Both the position numbers and the translations under genes were made by a program. A stretch of 64,000 bases of DNA from an uncultured Holophagaceae bacterium (lineage in GTDB: Bacteria; Acidobacteriota; Holophagae; Holophagales; Holophagaceae): positions 18,803 through 82,802 of the forward strand of contig CAIMQW010000093.1 of the NCBI GenBank assembly GCA_903843705.1, written 5' to 3'. The notes under the pieces were generated by a model. It was not told the DNA's origin, did not search any database, and worked only from the letters and a program-made list of their open reading frames with translations. Within the stretch, counting starts at the first letter, position 1. Every line of letters begins with the position of its first letter. Below are positions 37,505 to 46,450 of this stretch, in pieces.

Positions 37505-39448
37505 CTACTCCACCAGGGGCTCCAGGTGGTAGGGAATCGAGATGACCACCGTCTTGGGCTTCATCAGCAGGGTGCCCTTGATGCGCCAGGCGGTCTGGTT
37601 GTGCAGCACGTTGGCCCACCAGTGACCCGTCACAAACTCGGGCAGGATCACGGTGATGGTGTATTCCGGCTCGACCCGGCGCATGCGGTCAAGCTCATCG
37701 ACGATGGGCTCGACGATCTTCCGATAGGGGCTCTCGATGGACCGTAGGGGAATGCCCTCGCAGTAGTGGGGCCAGTCGGCGCGGAGCTTCTCCAGGGCGG
37801 CGCTTTCCCGGCCGTGCTCGTCCGGGAAGTCCACAGTGAGGGCTTCCACTTCTCCGTGAGCGGCGATGACCTTCGCGTAGTTGAGCGCCTGCACCACGCC
37901 CGAGTGGATGCCTGAGACCAGCACCACCACCCGGTTCCGCCGGTGGGGGAGGAACTCCGTGCGGCTGCCCGCCAGGATCGACTTCACCCGGATGTAGTGC
38001 CGGTGAATCTTCAAGAAGAGCCATACCATCAGGGGGATCAGCACCACCACCAACCAGGCGCCGTGGGCGAACTTGGTGACGGCGATGTCGATCATGACCA
38101 CGCCCGAGGCCACCATCCCAATGCCGTTGGTGATGGCCTTGGCCAGCCAGCGCGGCTCTTCCCGCTTGAGCTTGGTCCAGTGCATGACCATGCCCGCCTG
38201 GGAGATGGTGAAGCCCGTGAAGACGCCCAAGGCGTAGAGCGGCAGCAGCAGGTCTGTGTTGGCGTGGAGGACGAAGACCAGGAAGCAGCTGACGGAAGTC
38301 AGGATCAGGATGCCATTGGAGAAGACTAGGCGGTCCCCCTGGCTGGCGAACTGGCGGGGCAGGTAGTTGTCCCGGCCCATGAGCGCCGCCAGGCGCGGGA
38401 AGTCCGCGTAGGCCGTGTTTGCGGCCACCACCAGGATGGCGAAGGTGAAGCCCTGGGTGAGGTAGTACATCAGCTTGGGCAGGCCGTGGGTGACGTCGCC
38501 GTAGATCGCCTTGGCCAGCTTGGAGAGCAAGGTCTCCGGCACGACGCTGGGGTCGAGGCTGTGCTGGTAGACCACCCCCAGGCGGTTCGCTAACAGGGTG
38601 ATGCCGAGGAACATGATGCCCAGCAGGATGACCATCCAGATCATGGTCTTGGAGGCGTTCCGCTCCGGCGGGTCCTTGAAGGCCTGCACACCGTTGGAGA
38701 TGGCCTCCACCCCGGTCAGCGCGGTACAACCGGCGGAGTAGGCGCGCATGAAGATCCAGATCATCGCCAGGCCGCCGAAGCGCTGGGTGTGCTCCACCGC
38801 GGTCTGCACCTGCACGTGGGTGGGGCCGCCAGAGAGGAGCGTCCGCACCGTCCCGAAGCCGATCATCACCAGCATCAGGAGCACAAAGCCGTAGGTGGGC
38901 ACCGCGAAGAGCGCACCGCTCTCCTTGACGCCGCGCAGGTTCGCCATGGCGATGAGGCCGATGCAGACGATGGTCAGGAAGACGTTGTGCCCGTCGAGGC
39001 TGGGTATGGCGGCAGTGATGGCGGCCACGCCCGAGGACACAGAGGCCGCCACGGTCAGGATGTAGTCAATAAGCAGGCTGGCGCCCGCCACGAGGGCCGC
39101 GATCTCGCCCAGGTTCTCCTTGGCGACGATATAGGCGCCGCCGCCGGTGGGGTAGGCCAGGATGGTCTGCCGGTAGCTGATGCCCAGGATCGCCAGGAGC
39201 CCGATGATGCCCAGGGCCACCGGCACGGACAGGCCGAAGAGTGGGTGCACCGCGGCCACGGTGGCGGCAGCCGCGATGCCGTGGAGGTTGCTGGACAGGC
39301 TGGCCATGATCTCCTGGGTGGCGTAGGCCACCGAGGAGAGGGCGTCCGAGCTGAACACGGAGAGGCCGATGACGTTGCTGACTTTATTGTGGTGGCTCTC
39401 GACGCTGGACAGCCGCCGTCCGAGAAGCATTCGTCTGACGTTGGTCAT
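37505..39448 (-). CDS. APC-superfamily KimA-like potassium transporter (paralogue 1)
   Basis: 647-residue KimA-like transporter, first gene of the tandem pair. Core motifs parallel the paralogue: 'LLGRRLSSVESHHNKVSNVI', 'FSSDALSSVAYATQEIMASL', 'YPTGGGAYIVAKENLGEIAA' and 'ALTGVEAISNGVQAFKDPPE'. The cytosolic C-terminal domain holds 'VVLVSGIHSGVVQALNYAKV' and 'ITVILPEFVTGHWWANVLHN'. The GGGG/TGGG difference in the pore loop is the notable core change. I looked for a c-di-AMP (ydaO) riboswitch upstream and did not see one. Preceded by a possible 45-codon ORF. Confidence 0.8.
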   Translation of the reverse strand: MTNVRRMLLGRRLSSVESHHNKVSNVIGLSVFSSDALSSVAYATQEIMASLSSNLHGIAAAATVAAVHPLFGLSVPVALGIIGLLAILGISYRQTILAYPTGGGAYIVAKENLGEIAALVAGASLLIDYILTVAASVSSGVAAITAAIPSLDGHNVFLTIVCIGLIAMANLRGVKESGALFAVPTYGFVLLMLVMIGFGTVRTLLSGGPTHVQVQTAVEHTQRFGGLAMIWIFMRAYSAGCTALTGVEAISNGVQAFKDPPERNASKTMIWMVILLGIMFLGITLLANRLGVVYQHSLDPSVVPETLLSKLAKAIYGDVTHGLPKLMYYLTQGFTFAILVVAANTAYADFPRLAALMGRDNYLPRQFASQGDRLVFSNGILILTSVSCFLVFVLHANTDLLLPLYALGVFTGFTISQAGMVMHWTKLKREEPRWLAKAITNGIGMVASGVVMIDIAVTKFAHGAWLVVVLIPLMVWLFLKIHRHYIRVKSILAGSRTEFLPHRRNRVVVLVSGIHSGVVQALNYAKVIAAHGEVEALTVDFPDEHGRESAALEKLRADWPHYCEGIPLRSIESPYRKIVEPIVDELDRMRRVEPEYTITVILPEFVTGHWWANVLHNQTAWRIKGTLLMKPKTVVISIPYHLEPLVE

Positions 39449-39451
39449 GGT

Positions 39452-39589
39452 TCAGGATTCCCGGATCATGGCTGCCTTGACCAGAGGCTGGAGACGGTCA
39501 CGGCAAGACCCACCGGCCTGGATGACCCGGGCGGCTCTTGAAAGAAGGGGGCGGGGCAGGCGCGACACCAGCCGGGGGAGAGCATCCAT
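39452..39589 (-). CDS. Possible small leader ORF upstream of KimA-like operon
   Basis: A 45-codon ORF begins MDALPRLVSRLPRPLLSRAA and ends GTGG...RES with TGA just 3 nt before the transporter ATG. Arg-rich and amphipathic, its stop nearly abuts the next start, so coupling is conceivable. The ribosome site is weak and no homologue comes to mind. Could be chance in a high-GC intergenic stretch. A small CCTTG-AAAA-CAAGG hairpin lies at 39606-39619 upstream. Confidence 0.3.
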   Translation of the reverse strand: MDALPRLVSRLPRPLLSRAARVIQAGGSCRDRLQPLVKAAMIRES

Positions 39590-39654
39590 AAGCCAACCAT
39601 TATGGCCTTGAAAACAAGGAGTGGGGACAAGGGTTGACCGTCGCCACAGGCAAC

Positions 39655-40566
39655 TCAGGCACCCGCCCGGGGCGAGTGGAAGGCCACCGCCTCCACCAGG
39701 TGCTGCTGGCCGGGCGCCACGGGCCAGATCCAGCGCTGGGCCCGGAACGGTATTCTCTCGGTCTCCCCCAGCAGAGTCATGACATCCAACCCCGGGAGCG
39801 GGTCGCTGATCTCGAGCCCCTCCGCACCCTTGAGCTGCTGGGGCCAGCGGTCCTCCCAGGGACCCAGGCCCAGGGACTCCTGGGTGAACACCACGGCCCG
39901 GTCGTGCACCAGCCACAGTTCGGCCCCGCTTTCCTGCAGCACAGCCAGGAAGGCCACCGTAGCCTGGCGCGTCCAGGCGTCCAGAACCTCCGCCAGGGGG
40001 TCCATCAGGTCTGGGTCCGGGCTCCAGGGCGAGCCCCCGAAGAGCCCCTCCACCAGCCGCTCGGCGACGACTCCGAACTGGCCCATCACATTGGCGGACA
40101 GGATGGTCCCCGGTCGCCGGGCCGCGATCCAGGCCCGCAGGACGGCGGGGTCTGGGTGCAGTGAGGGCAGCAGCCCGGCGAGCCGGAGGATCGCCTGCTC
40201 CCGGCCCCGGCGCCGGCCGGACCAGGGTTCGGCCACGCTCCGGCGCACGGCGGCCTCTAGGTCCGCCAGCCCGCCCGTGAGGTCAGAGAACACCCAGGGT
40301 GCCCAGCGCCGGTGGCGCAGGGCCGTCCAGCCGCGGCTCCAGGGATCCGCGTCCCAGCCGGTGGTGTCCGGGGGGGCCAGGGCCCAGGGCACTTCCAGCC
40401 CCGAGCCCGCGCCGAGCACCAGCACGGGGCGGGCGGGATCCGCCGCCTGGAGGCCTTCGCCCAGGAAGGCCCGGACCTGGTCCAGGTGCCCGGCCCAGGC
40501 CGAGTGGTCCCGGGTGAGGAAAGCGAGCTGCTCCTGACGCAGCAGCCGGGCGAGGGGAGTGGACAT
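39655..40566 (-). CDS. Hypothetical protein, SAM-methyltransferase-like
   Basis: 303-residue protein. N-terminal half has 'RPVLVLGAGSGLEVPWALAP' followed by 'TTGWDADPWSRGW', a Rossmann-type SAM-binding loop (GxGxG with acidic residue after the next strand). The remainder ('ATVAFLAVLQESGAELWLVHD', 'PFRAQRWIWPVAPGQQ') fits no named family I recognise. Substrate unknown; could be a non-catalytic relative. Start ATG 40566. Divergent from lipA with a 66-nt gap. Confidence 0.65.
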   Translation of the reverse strand: MSTPLARLLRQEQLAFLTRDHSAWAGHLDQVRAFLGEGLQAADPARPVLVLGAGSGLEVPWALAPPDTTGWDADPWSRGWTALRHRRWAPWVFSDLTGGLADLEAAVRRSVAEPWSGRRRGREQAILRLAGLLPSLHPDPAVLRAWIAARRPGTILSANVMGQFGVVAERLVEGLFGGSPWSPDPDLMDPLAEVLDAWTRQATVAFLAVLQESGAELWLVHDRAVVFTQESLGLGPWEDRWPQQLKGAEGLEISDPLPGLDVMTLLGETERIPFRAQRWIWPVAPGQQHLVEAVAFHSPRAGA

Positions 40567-40632
40567 CCCAGCATCTTACCGACCCTGTCCCTGGGGCGCG
40601 GTGTGCGCGAGACTGGAGGATCAGGAGTCCGC

Positions 40633-41559
40633 ATGCCCCGATTCTCGAAACGCGCCGGCCGGGAAGTCCTCGAGGGACATCCCCGGCTGCCGGAGTGGAT
40701 CACCAAGGAGCGGGTGAAGCTGCGTGACCTCCATGGCATGAAGAAGGACCTGCGCGACTCCCACCTGCACACGGTCTGCGAAGAGGCCCGCTGCCCCAAC
40801 CGCAGCCACTGCTTCACCCAGGGCACCGCCACGTTTCTGCTCATGGGTGGGATCTGCACCCGGGCCTGCGGGTTCTGCAGCATCCAGAGCGGGAAGCCCC
40901 TGGCGCTGGATCCCCGGGAGCCCCAGGAAACCGCCGAGCGCGTAGCCGCCCTGGCCCTGCGCTTCGCCGTGCTCACCAGCGTCAACCGCGACGACCTGCC
41001 GGATGGCGGAGCCGGGCACTTCGCGGAGACCATTCTGGCCATCCGGCGCCGCAATCCCGGAGTGGGGGTGGAGGTGCTGGTGCCGGACTTCCTGGGGGAC
41101 CAGGACGCCGTTGCCCGCGTGGTCGCATCGGGGCCGGCGGTGTTCAACCACAACGCCGAGACCGTGCCCAGCCTCTACGCGGTGGTGCGGCCCGCGGGGC
41201 GCTTCGACCGAACCCTGGGCGTCCTCGCCCACGCCAAGGCTTTGGGCTCGGCCCTCTATGGCCCCGCCTTCCGCACCAAGAGCGGGCTCATGCTGGGCCT
41301 CGGAGAGACCAAGGCAGAACTCCGCACCACCTTCGCGGCCCTGGCGGGCGCCGGCGTGGACATCCTCACCCTGGGCCAATACCTGCGCCCCACACGCCAC
41401 CAGCTGCCCGTGAAGCGCTACGTGCCGCCCGAGGAGTTCACCGCCCTGGGTGAGCTGGCCAATACCTTCGGCTTCAAGACCGTCTACGCGGGCCCCCTCG
41501 TCCGCTCCAGCTTCAACGCCCACGAAGTGGCCGAGACCAGCGGCATCAGCATCCCCTAG
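40633..41559 (+). CDS. lipA: Lipoyl synthase
   Basis: 308-residue radical-SAM lipoyl synthase that inserts two sulfurs into octanoyl-protein. It has both iron-sulfur motifs: auxiliary 'CEEARCPNRSHC' and radical SAM 'CTRACGFC'. Other blocks: 'FLLMGGICTRACGFCS', 'TSVNRDDLPDGGAGHFAETI', 'FNHNAETVPSLYAVVRP' and 'TLGQYLRPTRHQLPVKRYV'. AGGAG precedes ATG 40633; the longer ORF start is inside the divergent gene's promoter region. No lipB adjacent. Stop TAG lies in a shared CTAG with the convergent ferredoxin gene. Confidence 0.96.
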   Translation: MPRFSKRAGREVLEGHPRLPEWITKERVKLRDLHGMKKDLRDSHLHTVCEEARCPNRSHCFTQGTATFLLMGGICTRACGFCSIQSGKPLALDPREPQETAERVAALALRFAVLTSVNRDDLPDGGAGHFAETILAIRRRNPGVGVEVLVPDFLGDQDAVARVVASGPAVFNHNAETVPSLYAVVRPAGRFDRTLGVLAHAKALGSALYGPAFRTKSGLMLGLGETKAELRTTFAALAGAGVDILTLGQYLRPTRHQLPVKRYVPPEEFTALGELANTFGFKTVYAGPLVRSSFNAHEVAETSGISIP

Positions 41560-42203
41560 TCCCGGCGGGGCTCCACGATGATCGCGGTGGGCTCGGAGGG
41601 GCAGGAGAAGACGCAGAGGCCGCAGCCTGTGCAGGCGTCTGCGGACACCACCGGGTGCCCGATGGACGCGCCCTCGGCAGGGGCCGAGATCCAGATGGCC
41701 TCTTCGGGGTAGGGACACCGGTCCACACAGATCCGGCAGGCCCGGGGTTCCCGGTCTAGGGTGCCCCAGGTGACACAGAGCCCCGGCTTCACCCGGGCGG
41801 TGCCCATGCGCACCGCCTTGGCGCCCTCCAGCACCGTGCCGTCCGCGCGGGTGAGGCGGGGCCAGACCAGGGCCTCGTCCTCGCACTCCGCCACGCAGGG
41901 CAGGGTGGTGCAGAGGAAGCAGGGGATGCTGCGAGGATCGATGTAGGGCGTCTTGAGGGCGAGGCCCATGGTGGGCGGGGCCTTGATCACGGCATTCTCG
42001 GGACAGGCCCGGATGCACTTGTCGCAGCGGGTGCACTTGACGAGGAACTCGAACTCATCCAGGGCGCCAGGTGGCCGCAGCAGCGTGGGTCCCAGGCCAG
42101 TCACCGTGTCCTCGATGCGGTTCGCCACGAAGCCAGCAAAGAGTGTCCCCAGGGACTTGAAGAAGTCCCCCCGCTCTTGAGGTTCGTCGAGCTTCTTGGC
42201 CAT
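41556..42203 (-). CDS. Multi-cluster 4Fe-4S ferredoxin (MauM/NapG-like)
   Basis: 215-residue electron-transfer protein. Four Cys clusters can be read: 'CTRCDKCIRACP', 'CFLCTTLPCVAECE', 'CRICVDRCPYPEE' and 'CTGCGLCVFSCPSEP', matching polyferredoxins of the MauM/NapG type. N-terminal 'FFKSLGTLFAGFVANR' resembles the start of such proteins but shows no twin-Arg signal, so it is probably cytoplasmic. Follows the USG-like gene by 6 nt on the minus strand. Partner enzyme unknown. Confidence 0.85.
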   Translation of the reverse strand: MAKKLDEPQERGDFFKSLGTLFAGFVANRIEDTVTGLGPTLLRPPGALDEFEFLVKCTRCDKCIRACPENAVIKAPPTMGLALKTPYIDPRSIPCFLCTTLPCVAECEDEALVWPRLTRADGTVLEGAKAVRMGTARVKPGLCVTWGTLDREPRACRICVDRCPYPEEAIWISAPAEGASIGHPVVSADACTGCGLCVFSCPSEPTAIIVEPRRD

Positions 42204-42209
42204 GGCTTC

Positions 42210-43037
42210 CTACATCAGCCCCAACAGCCGCAGCGTCGGCCTCAGCACGCCCCAGAGCACCGGGTCGAAGCCCAGGGTCAGCACAGCGGCCTTGCTGTCG
42301 CTGGCGAGGTCGAAGTTGGCCAGGAGGTCGGCGCTGACCGCCACGTCCCGAGAGCTGGGGGCGGCGTCCACCCACTGCACGCCTGCCGGGGCCTCCTTCT
42401 TCGCCAGGGTGTGGCCTTCCTGGGCGCGCACCTGCAGGACCAGCAGGTCGCCATGGAAGGAAGGCACCCGGATCTCCATGAGTCGCCCCTTGCCCACGAC
42501 GGGCGAGACGGGCACCACCTCGAAGGCCTGGCGGTAGCCCAGCTTGCCGGGCTGAGGATCCTCGCCGTTCAGCACCGCCAGGGTCTGTTCCACGAGGCCA
42601 TCGAGGCCACGGTCCCCCAGCCAGGCCACGGAGCGCAGGTGCGTGCCCCCAACCTCGCCGACGCCCTCCACCAGGGAGGGGATGAGGGCGAGAACCTGCT
42701 CCAGGGCAGGGCGTCCCCGCAGGCTCTTGGTGCCCTGGGGCCAGGTTCCCGCGAGCGGCGCGGCATCGATCCTGGCCTCTGGCTCGGCCCGCAGGTCCAG
42801 GATACGGCCCGGGAAACCCTCCAGGAGGGCTGGATCCGGCGTAGCGACGAGGAGCACCGCATCCAAGCCCTCGAGCAGCAGCTGGCTGGGAGCGAAGACC
42901 ACGAGGTCGCCCACCTCTTCGTCCACCGTGAGGGCCCCGACGGAGAGGGGCACCACGGAAGCCTCGCAGGCCTCCAGGGCGCTCACCAGCTCGCGACCCA
43001 GCAGGCTCTGGGCACCAATGACGGCAAGTTTCAACAT
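42210..43037 (-). CDS. USG-like aspartate-semialdehyde dehydrogenase paralogue, likely non-catalytic
   Basis: 275-residue protein with an Asd/USG-1 fold. N-terminal 'MLKLAVIGAQSLLGRELVSA' is the NAD(P)-binding start, with 'FEVVPVSPVVGKGRLMEIRV' and 'FHGDLLVLQVRAQEG' as later Asd C-domain blocks. The Asd catalytic Cys context (N-x-x-C-T) is absent; the only Cys is near residue 27. So it is probably a pseudoenzyme like USG-1. A true asd (archaeal-type) is elsewhere in this window. ATG 43037 has AGAGGAA upstream. Confidence 0.7.
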   Translation of the reverse strand: MLKLAVIGAQSLLGRELVSALEACEASVVPLSVGALTVDEEVGDLVVFAPSQLLLEGLDAVLLVATPDPALLEGFPGRILDLRAEPEARIDAAPLAGTWPQGTKSLRGRPALEQVLALIPSLVEGVGEVGGTHLRSVAWLGDRGLDGLVEQTLAVLNGEDPQPGKLGYRQAFEVVPVSPVVGKGRLMEIRVPSFHGDLLVLQVRAQEGHTLAKKEAPAGVQWVDAAPSSRDVAVSADLLANFDLASDSKAAVLTLGFDPVLWGVLRPTLRLLGLM

Positions 43038-43092
43038 GCGGGTTCCTCTCGGGTGGTGCATTCAAAGCGCGGGGGGTGTCTCCCCGCGCGGA

Positions 43093-44544
43093 TCAAACCC
43101 GCACGGCGGCTGCGTCGGCGGGGACATGGTCCTGGAGAGCCTGGGCCACGGGTCCCGCAAGGAACTGGCGGACCTGGTCGCCGGCGCGGCCCGTGAAGCG
43201 CCGGGCATCGAGCAGGGCGGCCAGCTCGGCCTCGGTCATGGCCCAGGCGGGGTCCGCGGCCAGGAGCTGTAGCAGCTCGTTGGGACGCCCCTCGGCCTTG
43301 ATGCGGCGCCCGGCTTCCAGGGCCGAGACGCGGAACCGCTCGTGCAGGTCCTGCCGGTCCCCGCCACGCTTCACCGCTTCCATGAGCAGGACCTCGGCTG
43401 CCATGAAGGGCAGCTCCTGAGCGAGCCGGGCTTCGATCATCTTCGGGTACACGACCAGACCCGACGCCACGTTGCGCAGCAGCACCAGGATCGCGTCCGC
43501 CGCCAGGAGGCCTTGGCTGATGGTGAGGCGGCGATGGGCGCTGTCATCGAGGGTGCGCTCCATCCACTGGCTCGCGCTGGTCTGGTAGCTCGAGGGCATC
43601 AACCCCAGCACGAAGCGGGCGAGGCCGTTGATGCGCTCTGACCGCATGGGGTTGCGCTTGTAGGGCATGGCACTGGACCCGACCTGCTTGGTCTCGAAGG
43701 GCTCTTCGACTTCCTTGAGGTGCTGGAGTAGGCGCAGGTCGCAGGCAAACTTGGAAGCCGAGGCCGCGATGCCGCACAGCACCTGGCCGATGCGATCCTC
43801 CAGCTTGCGGGTGGCCGTCTGGCCTGAGACAGGAATGGCCGGGAAGCCCACCTTCGCGCAGAATCGGGCCTCGAGCGCCTCGACCTTCGCACCGTCCCCA
43901 TCGAACAGCTCCAGGAAGCTGGCCTGGGTGCCCGTGGTGCCCTTCACGCCGCGCACCGGGGTGGTGCGCATGAGGTGATCCAGGTCCTCCAGGTCCAACA
44001 GCAGGTCCTGGATCCAGAGGGTGGCGCGCTTGCCCACGGTGGTGGGCTGGGCGGGCTGGAAGTGCGTGAATCCCAGGGTCGGCTGGTCCTGCCACTGGGC
44101 GGCGAAGGTCTTCAGCTCCGCGAGCACATCCTGCAGGCGCCGCCGCAGGAGGACCAGGGCCTCGTGCACGATGAGCAGGTCCCCGTTGTCGGTCACGAAG
44201 CAGCTCGTGGCGCCGAGATGGATGATGGGCCGGGCCCCGGGCGCCTGCTCACCCCACGCGTGAATGGCGGCCATGACGTCGTGGCGCAGGGCGGCTTCGT
44301 GACTGGCAATCACATCGAGGTCCACGTCATCCTGGGTGGCGCGCAGCTCGGCGAGCTGGGCCTCGGTGACGGGCAGTCCCAGCTCCGCCTCGGCCTCGGC
44401 CAGGGCGATCCAGAGGCGCCGCCACACGCGCTGACGATAGAGCGGGGAGAGCAGCCGCACCATGGCCTTGCTGGCGTAGCGGCTGGCCAGAGGGTGCTCG
44501 AAGCGCTCCAGCTCGGGGCCCTCGTGGGGGGGAAGGAAGGACAT
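43093..44544 (-). CDS. purB: Adenylosuccinate lyase
   Basis: 483-residue PurB of the fumarase/aspartase superfamily, cleaving SAICAR to AICAR and adenylosuccinate to AMP. Motifs: 'HEAALRHDVMAAIHAWGE', 'HLGATSCFVTDNGDL', 'GFTHFQPAQPTTVGKRAT' and signature 'GSSAMPYKRNPMRSERIN'. It is of the longer eukaryote-like PurB type. Leads a minus-strand run with the USG-like and ferredoxin genes (55-nt gap). Divergent from glyA, which shares one-carbon/purine relevance. Confidence 0.95.
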   Translation of the reverse strand: MSFLPPHEGPELERFEHPLASRYASKAMVRLLSPLYRQRVWRRLWIALAEAEAELGLPVTEAQLAELRATQDDVDLDVIASHEAALRHDVMAAIHAWGEQAPGARPIIHLGATSCFVTDNGDLLIVHEALVLLRRRLQDVLAELKTFAAQWQDQPTLGFTHFQPAQPTTVGKRATLWIQDLLLDLEDLDHLMRTTPVRGVKGTTGTQASFLELFDGDGAKVEALEARFCAKVGFPAIPVSGQTATRKLEDRIGQVLCGIAASASKFACDLRLLQHLKEVEEPFETKQVGSSAMPYKRNPMRSERINGLARFVLGLMPSSYQTSASQWMERTLDDSAHRRLTISQGLLAADAILVLLRNVASGLVVYPKMIEARLAQELPFMAAEVLLMEAVKRGGDRQDLHERFRVSALEAGRRIKAEGRPNELLQLLAADPAWAMTEAELAALLDARRFTGRAGDQVRQFLAGPVAQALQDHVPADAAAVRV

Positions 44545-44662
44545 GGGAACTCCGGCTTCCAGTGTCGCATGGCCACGGGACTGTGATCCTGCTCACGAAG
44601 AGGGCCCCTTGGACGCGCCCCGGCGCGGCTAGGATAGGGGCATCACCAATGGAGCCCCCCCC

Positions 44663-45901
44663 ATGTATGAAGTGATCCGAGCCGCTGACCCCGCCGTGTT
44701 CCAGGCCCTGGAACTGGAGGTCCAGCGCCAGCGGCACCACCTGGAGCTCATTGCTTCAGAGAATTACGCCTCCCGGGCTGTCATGCAGGCCATGGGCTCC
44801 CACTTCACCAACAAATACGCCGAGGGCTATCCGGGCAAGCGCTACTACGGCGGCTGCAGCCAGGTGGACATCATCGAGAACCTGGCCCGGGATCGGGCCC
44901 GCCACATCTTTGGGGCCGAGCACGCCAACGTCCAGCCCCACAGCGGCGCCCAGGCCAACATGGCCGTCTACCTCGCGGCGCTGAAGCCCGGCGACACCGT
45001 CATGGGGTTGGATCTGTCCCACGGCGGCCACCTCACCCACGGCCACCCCCTGAACAGCTCGGGCATCCTCTACAAGTTCGTGCCCTACCACGTGCGCCAG
45101 GAGGACGAGCGCGTGGACATGGACGAGGTCCGGGCCCTGGCCCTCCAACACCGGCCCAAGATGATCGTGGTGGGTGCCTCCGCTTACAGTCGCACCTGGA
45201 ACTTCCCCCTCTTCCGCGAGATCTGCGACGAGGTCGGGGCTCTGCTCATGGTGGACATGGCCCATATCGCGGGACTTGTCGCCACCGGACACCACCCGAG
45301 CCCCGTGCCGCACGCGGATTATGTAACCACCACCACCCACAAGACCATGCGCGGCCCCCGCGGCGGCCTAATCCTCTGCAAGTCCCACTACGCGAAGGAC
45401 ATCGATCGGGCGGTCTTCCCGGGAGTCCAGGGTGGCCCCCTCATGCACGTCATCGCCGCCAAGGCTGTGGCGCTGCACGAGATCATGCAGCCGGACTTCA
45501 AGGCCTACAGCGGCCAGGTGATCCGGAACGCCCACGCCCTCGCCAAGGGCCTGCAGGAGCGTGGCTGGCGCATCGTCAGTGGCGGCACTGACACCCACGT
45601 GTTCCTGGTGGATCTCCGGGACCACGGGCTCCTGGGTCACGAGGCTGAGGAGTGCCTCCACCGGGCCGGCATGACCACCAATAAGAACGGCATTCCCTTC
45701 GATCCAAACCCGCCCCTCAAGCCCTCCGGCGTGCGCCTCGGCAGCCCCGCGCTCACCACCCGCGGCATGAAGGAGGATGAGATGGACCACATCGCCCGCT
45801 TCTTCGACCTGACCCTGCGCCACCGGGCTGATGAGAGCACCTTCGCCCGAGTCCGCCAGGAGGTCTTCCACTTGACCGATCAGTTTCCCATCCCGGAGTA
45901 G
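44663..45901 (+). CDS. glyA: Serine hydroxymethyltransferase
   Basis: 412-residue GlyA, interconverting serine and glycine with tetrahydrofolate. Motifs: '[20 protein letters not shown]', '[16 protein letters not shown]', '[17 protein letters not shown]', '[18 protein letters not shown]' and PLP lysine in '[14 protein letters not shown]'. Normal length. Divergent from purB; the 118-nt gap likely holds both promoters. Ends at a strong terminator. Confidence 0.97.
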   Translation: MYEVIRAADPAVFQALELEVQRQRHHLELIASENYASRAVMQAMGSHFTNKYAEGYPGKRYYGGCSQVDIIENLARDRARHIFGAEHANVQPHSGAQANMAVYLAALKPGDTVMGLDLSHGGHLTHGHPLNSSGILYKFVPYHVRQEDERVDMDEVRALALQHRPKMIVVGASAYSRTWNFPLFREICDEVGALLMVDMAHIAGLVATGHHPSPVPHADYVTTTTHKTMRGPRGGLILCKSHYAKDIDRAVFPGVQGGPLMHVIAAKAVALHEIMQPDFKAYSGQVIRNAHALAKGLQERGWRIVSGGTDTHVFLVDLRDHGLLGHEAEECLHRAGMTTNKNGIPFDPNPPLKPSGVRLGSPALTTRGMKEDEMDHIARFFDLTLRHRADESTFARVRQEVFHLTDQFPIPE

Positions 45902-45922
45902 TTCCGCCCTGGGGCTTGACCA

Positions 45923-45959
45923 CCGCCAAAACGCTCTGCGTTTTGGCGGATTATTTTTC
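45923..45959 (+). terminator. Rho-independent terminator after glyA
   Basis: CCGCCAAAACG-CTCTG-CGTTTTGGCGG stem followed by ATTATTTTTC. 11-bp perfect arms and a T-tract, 22 nt after the glyA stop. Confidence 0.92.
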
Positions 45960-45969
45960 AGGGGGTCAC

Positions 45970-46401
45970 ATGGCTGGCGCCGACGGGCTGTTCGTTTATG
46001 GCACGCTGCGGGAGGGCGGGCCGAACCATGCCTGGCTGCTTCGGACGCACCCCGAGGGGCTGACCCACGCCCGGGTTCCGGGCCGGCTCTTCCAGTTGTC
46101 GGCGGGCTATCCCGCCCTGGTGCCTGGGCCGGAGCCCGAGGCGCCGCCGCCCTGCCCTGGTTGGGTCTTCGGCGACTTCGTGGGCTATGAGGACGGGGGC
46201 GACCTTGATTCGGCCCTGGCGGACTTGGACCCCCTGGAGGGCGTCGAGGAGGGGCTCTTCAGCCGCGAGATCCTGCCCGTAATCCTCGAAGGAGGCCAGC
46301 ATTACCAGGCCTGGGTCTATGTGTTCCATGTGGAACGTCTGCCCCGGCTGCTGCGGGAGGCCGTGGAGCTGACGGATGGGGACTGGTCTTCCTACCTCTA
46401 G
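45970..46401 (+). CDS. Gamma-glutamylcyclotransferase-family (AIG2-like) protein
   Basis: 143-residue GGCT-fold protein. The substrate-binding loop is 'GLFVYGTLREGG', and a catalytic-type acidic residue sits in 'LDPLEGVEEGLFSREI'. Members cyclise gamma-glutamyl amines to 5-oxoproline; exact substrate unknown. ATG 45970 has AGGGGG about 5 nt upstream; the longer ORF start lies within the terminator. A parS-like palindrome lies within this gene at 46322. Confidence 0.85.
   Translation: MAGADGLFVYGTLREGGPNHAWLLRTHPEGLTHARVPGRLFQLSAGYPALVPGPEPEAPPPCPGWVFGDFVGYEDGGDLDSALADLDPLEGVEEGLFSREILPVILEGGQHYQAWVYVFHVERLPRLLREAVELTDGDWSSYL
46322..46337. other. parS-like palindrome (14/16)
   Basis: TGTTCCATGTGGAACG differs from the common parS form TGTTCCACGTGGAACA at two positions. 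It lies inside a coding gene about 9 kb from the dnaA-dnaN spacer. One of three such sites in the window. Confidence 0.4.
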
Positions 46402-46450
46402 TCTCCAGGGCGAGGTGGGGTACCGCCTGGACACCCCCGAGCTGCGGGGC

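Noticed and set aside
39449-39654. Possible c-di-AMP (ydaO) riboswitch before the KimA-like pair
   Set aside because: No conserved GGGGGACCCA-like core was seen; hairpin CCTTG-AAAA-CAAGG is too small.
44545-44662. Possible glycine riboswitch before glyA
   Set aside because: No matching tandem core motifs in the 118-nt gap.
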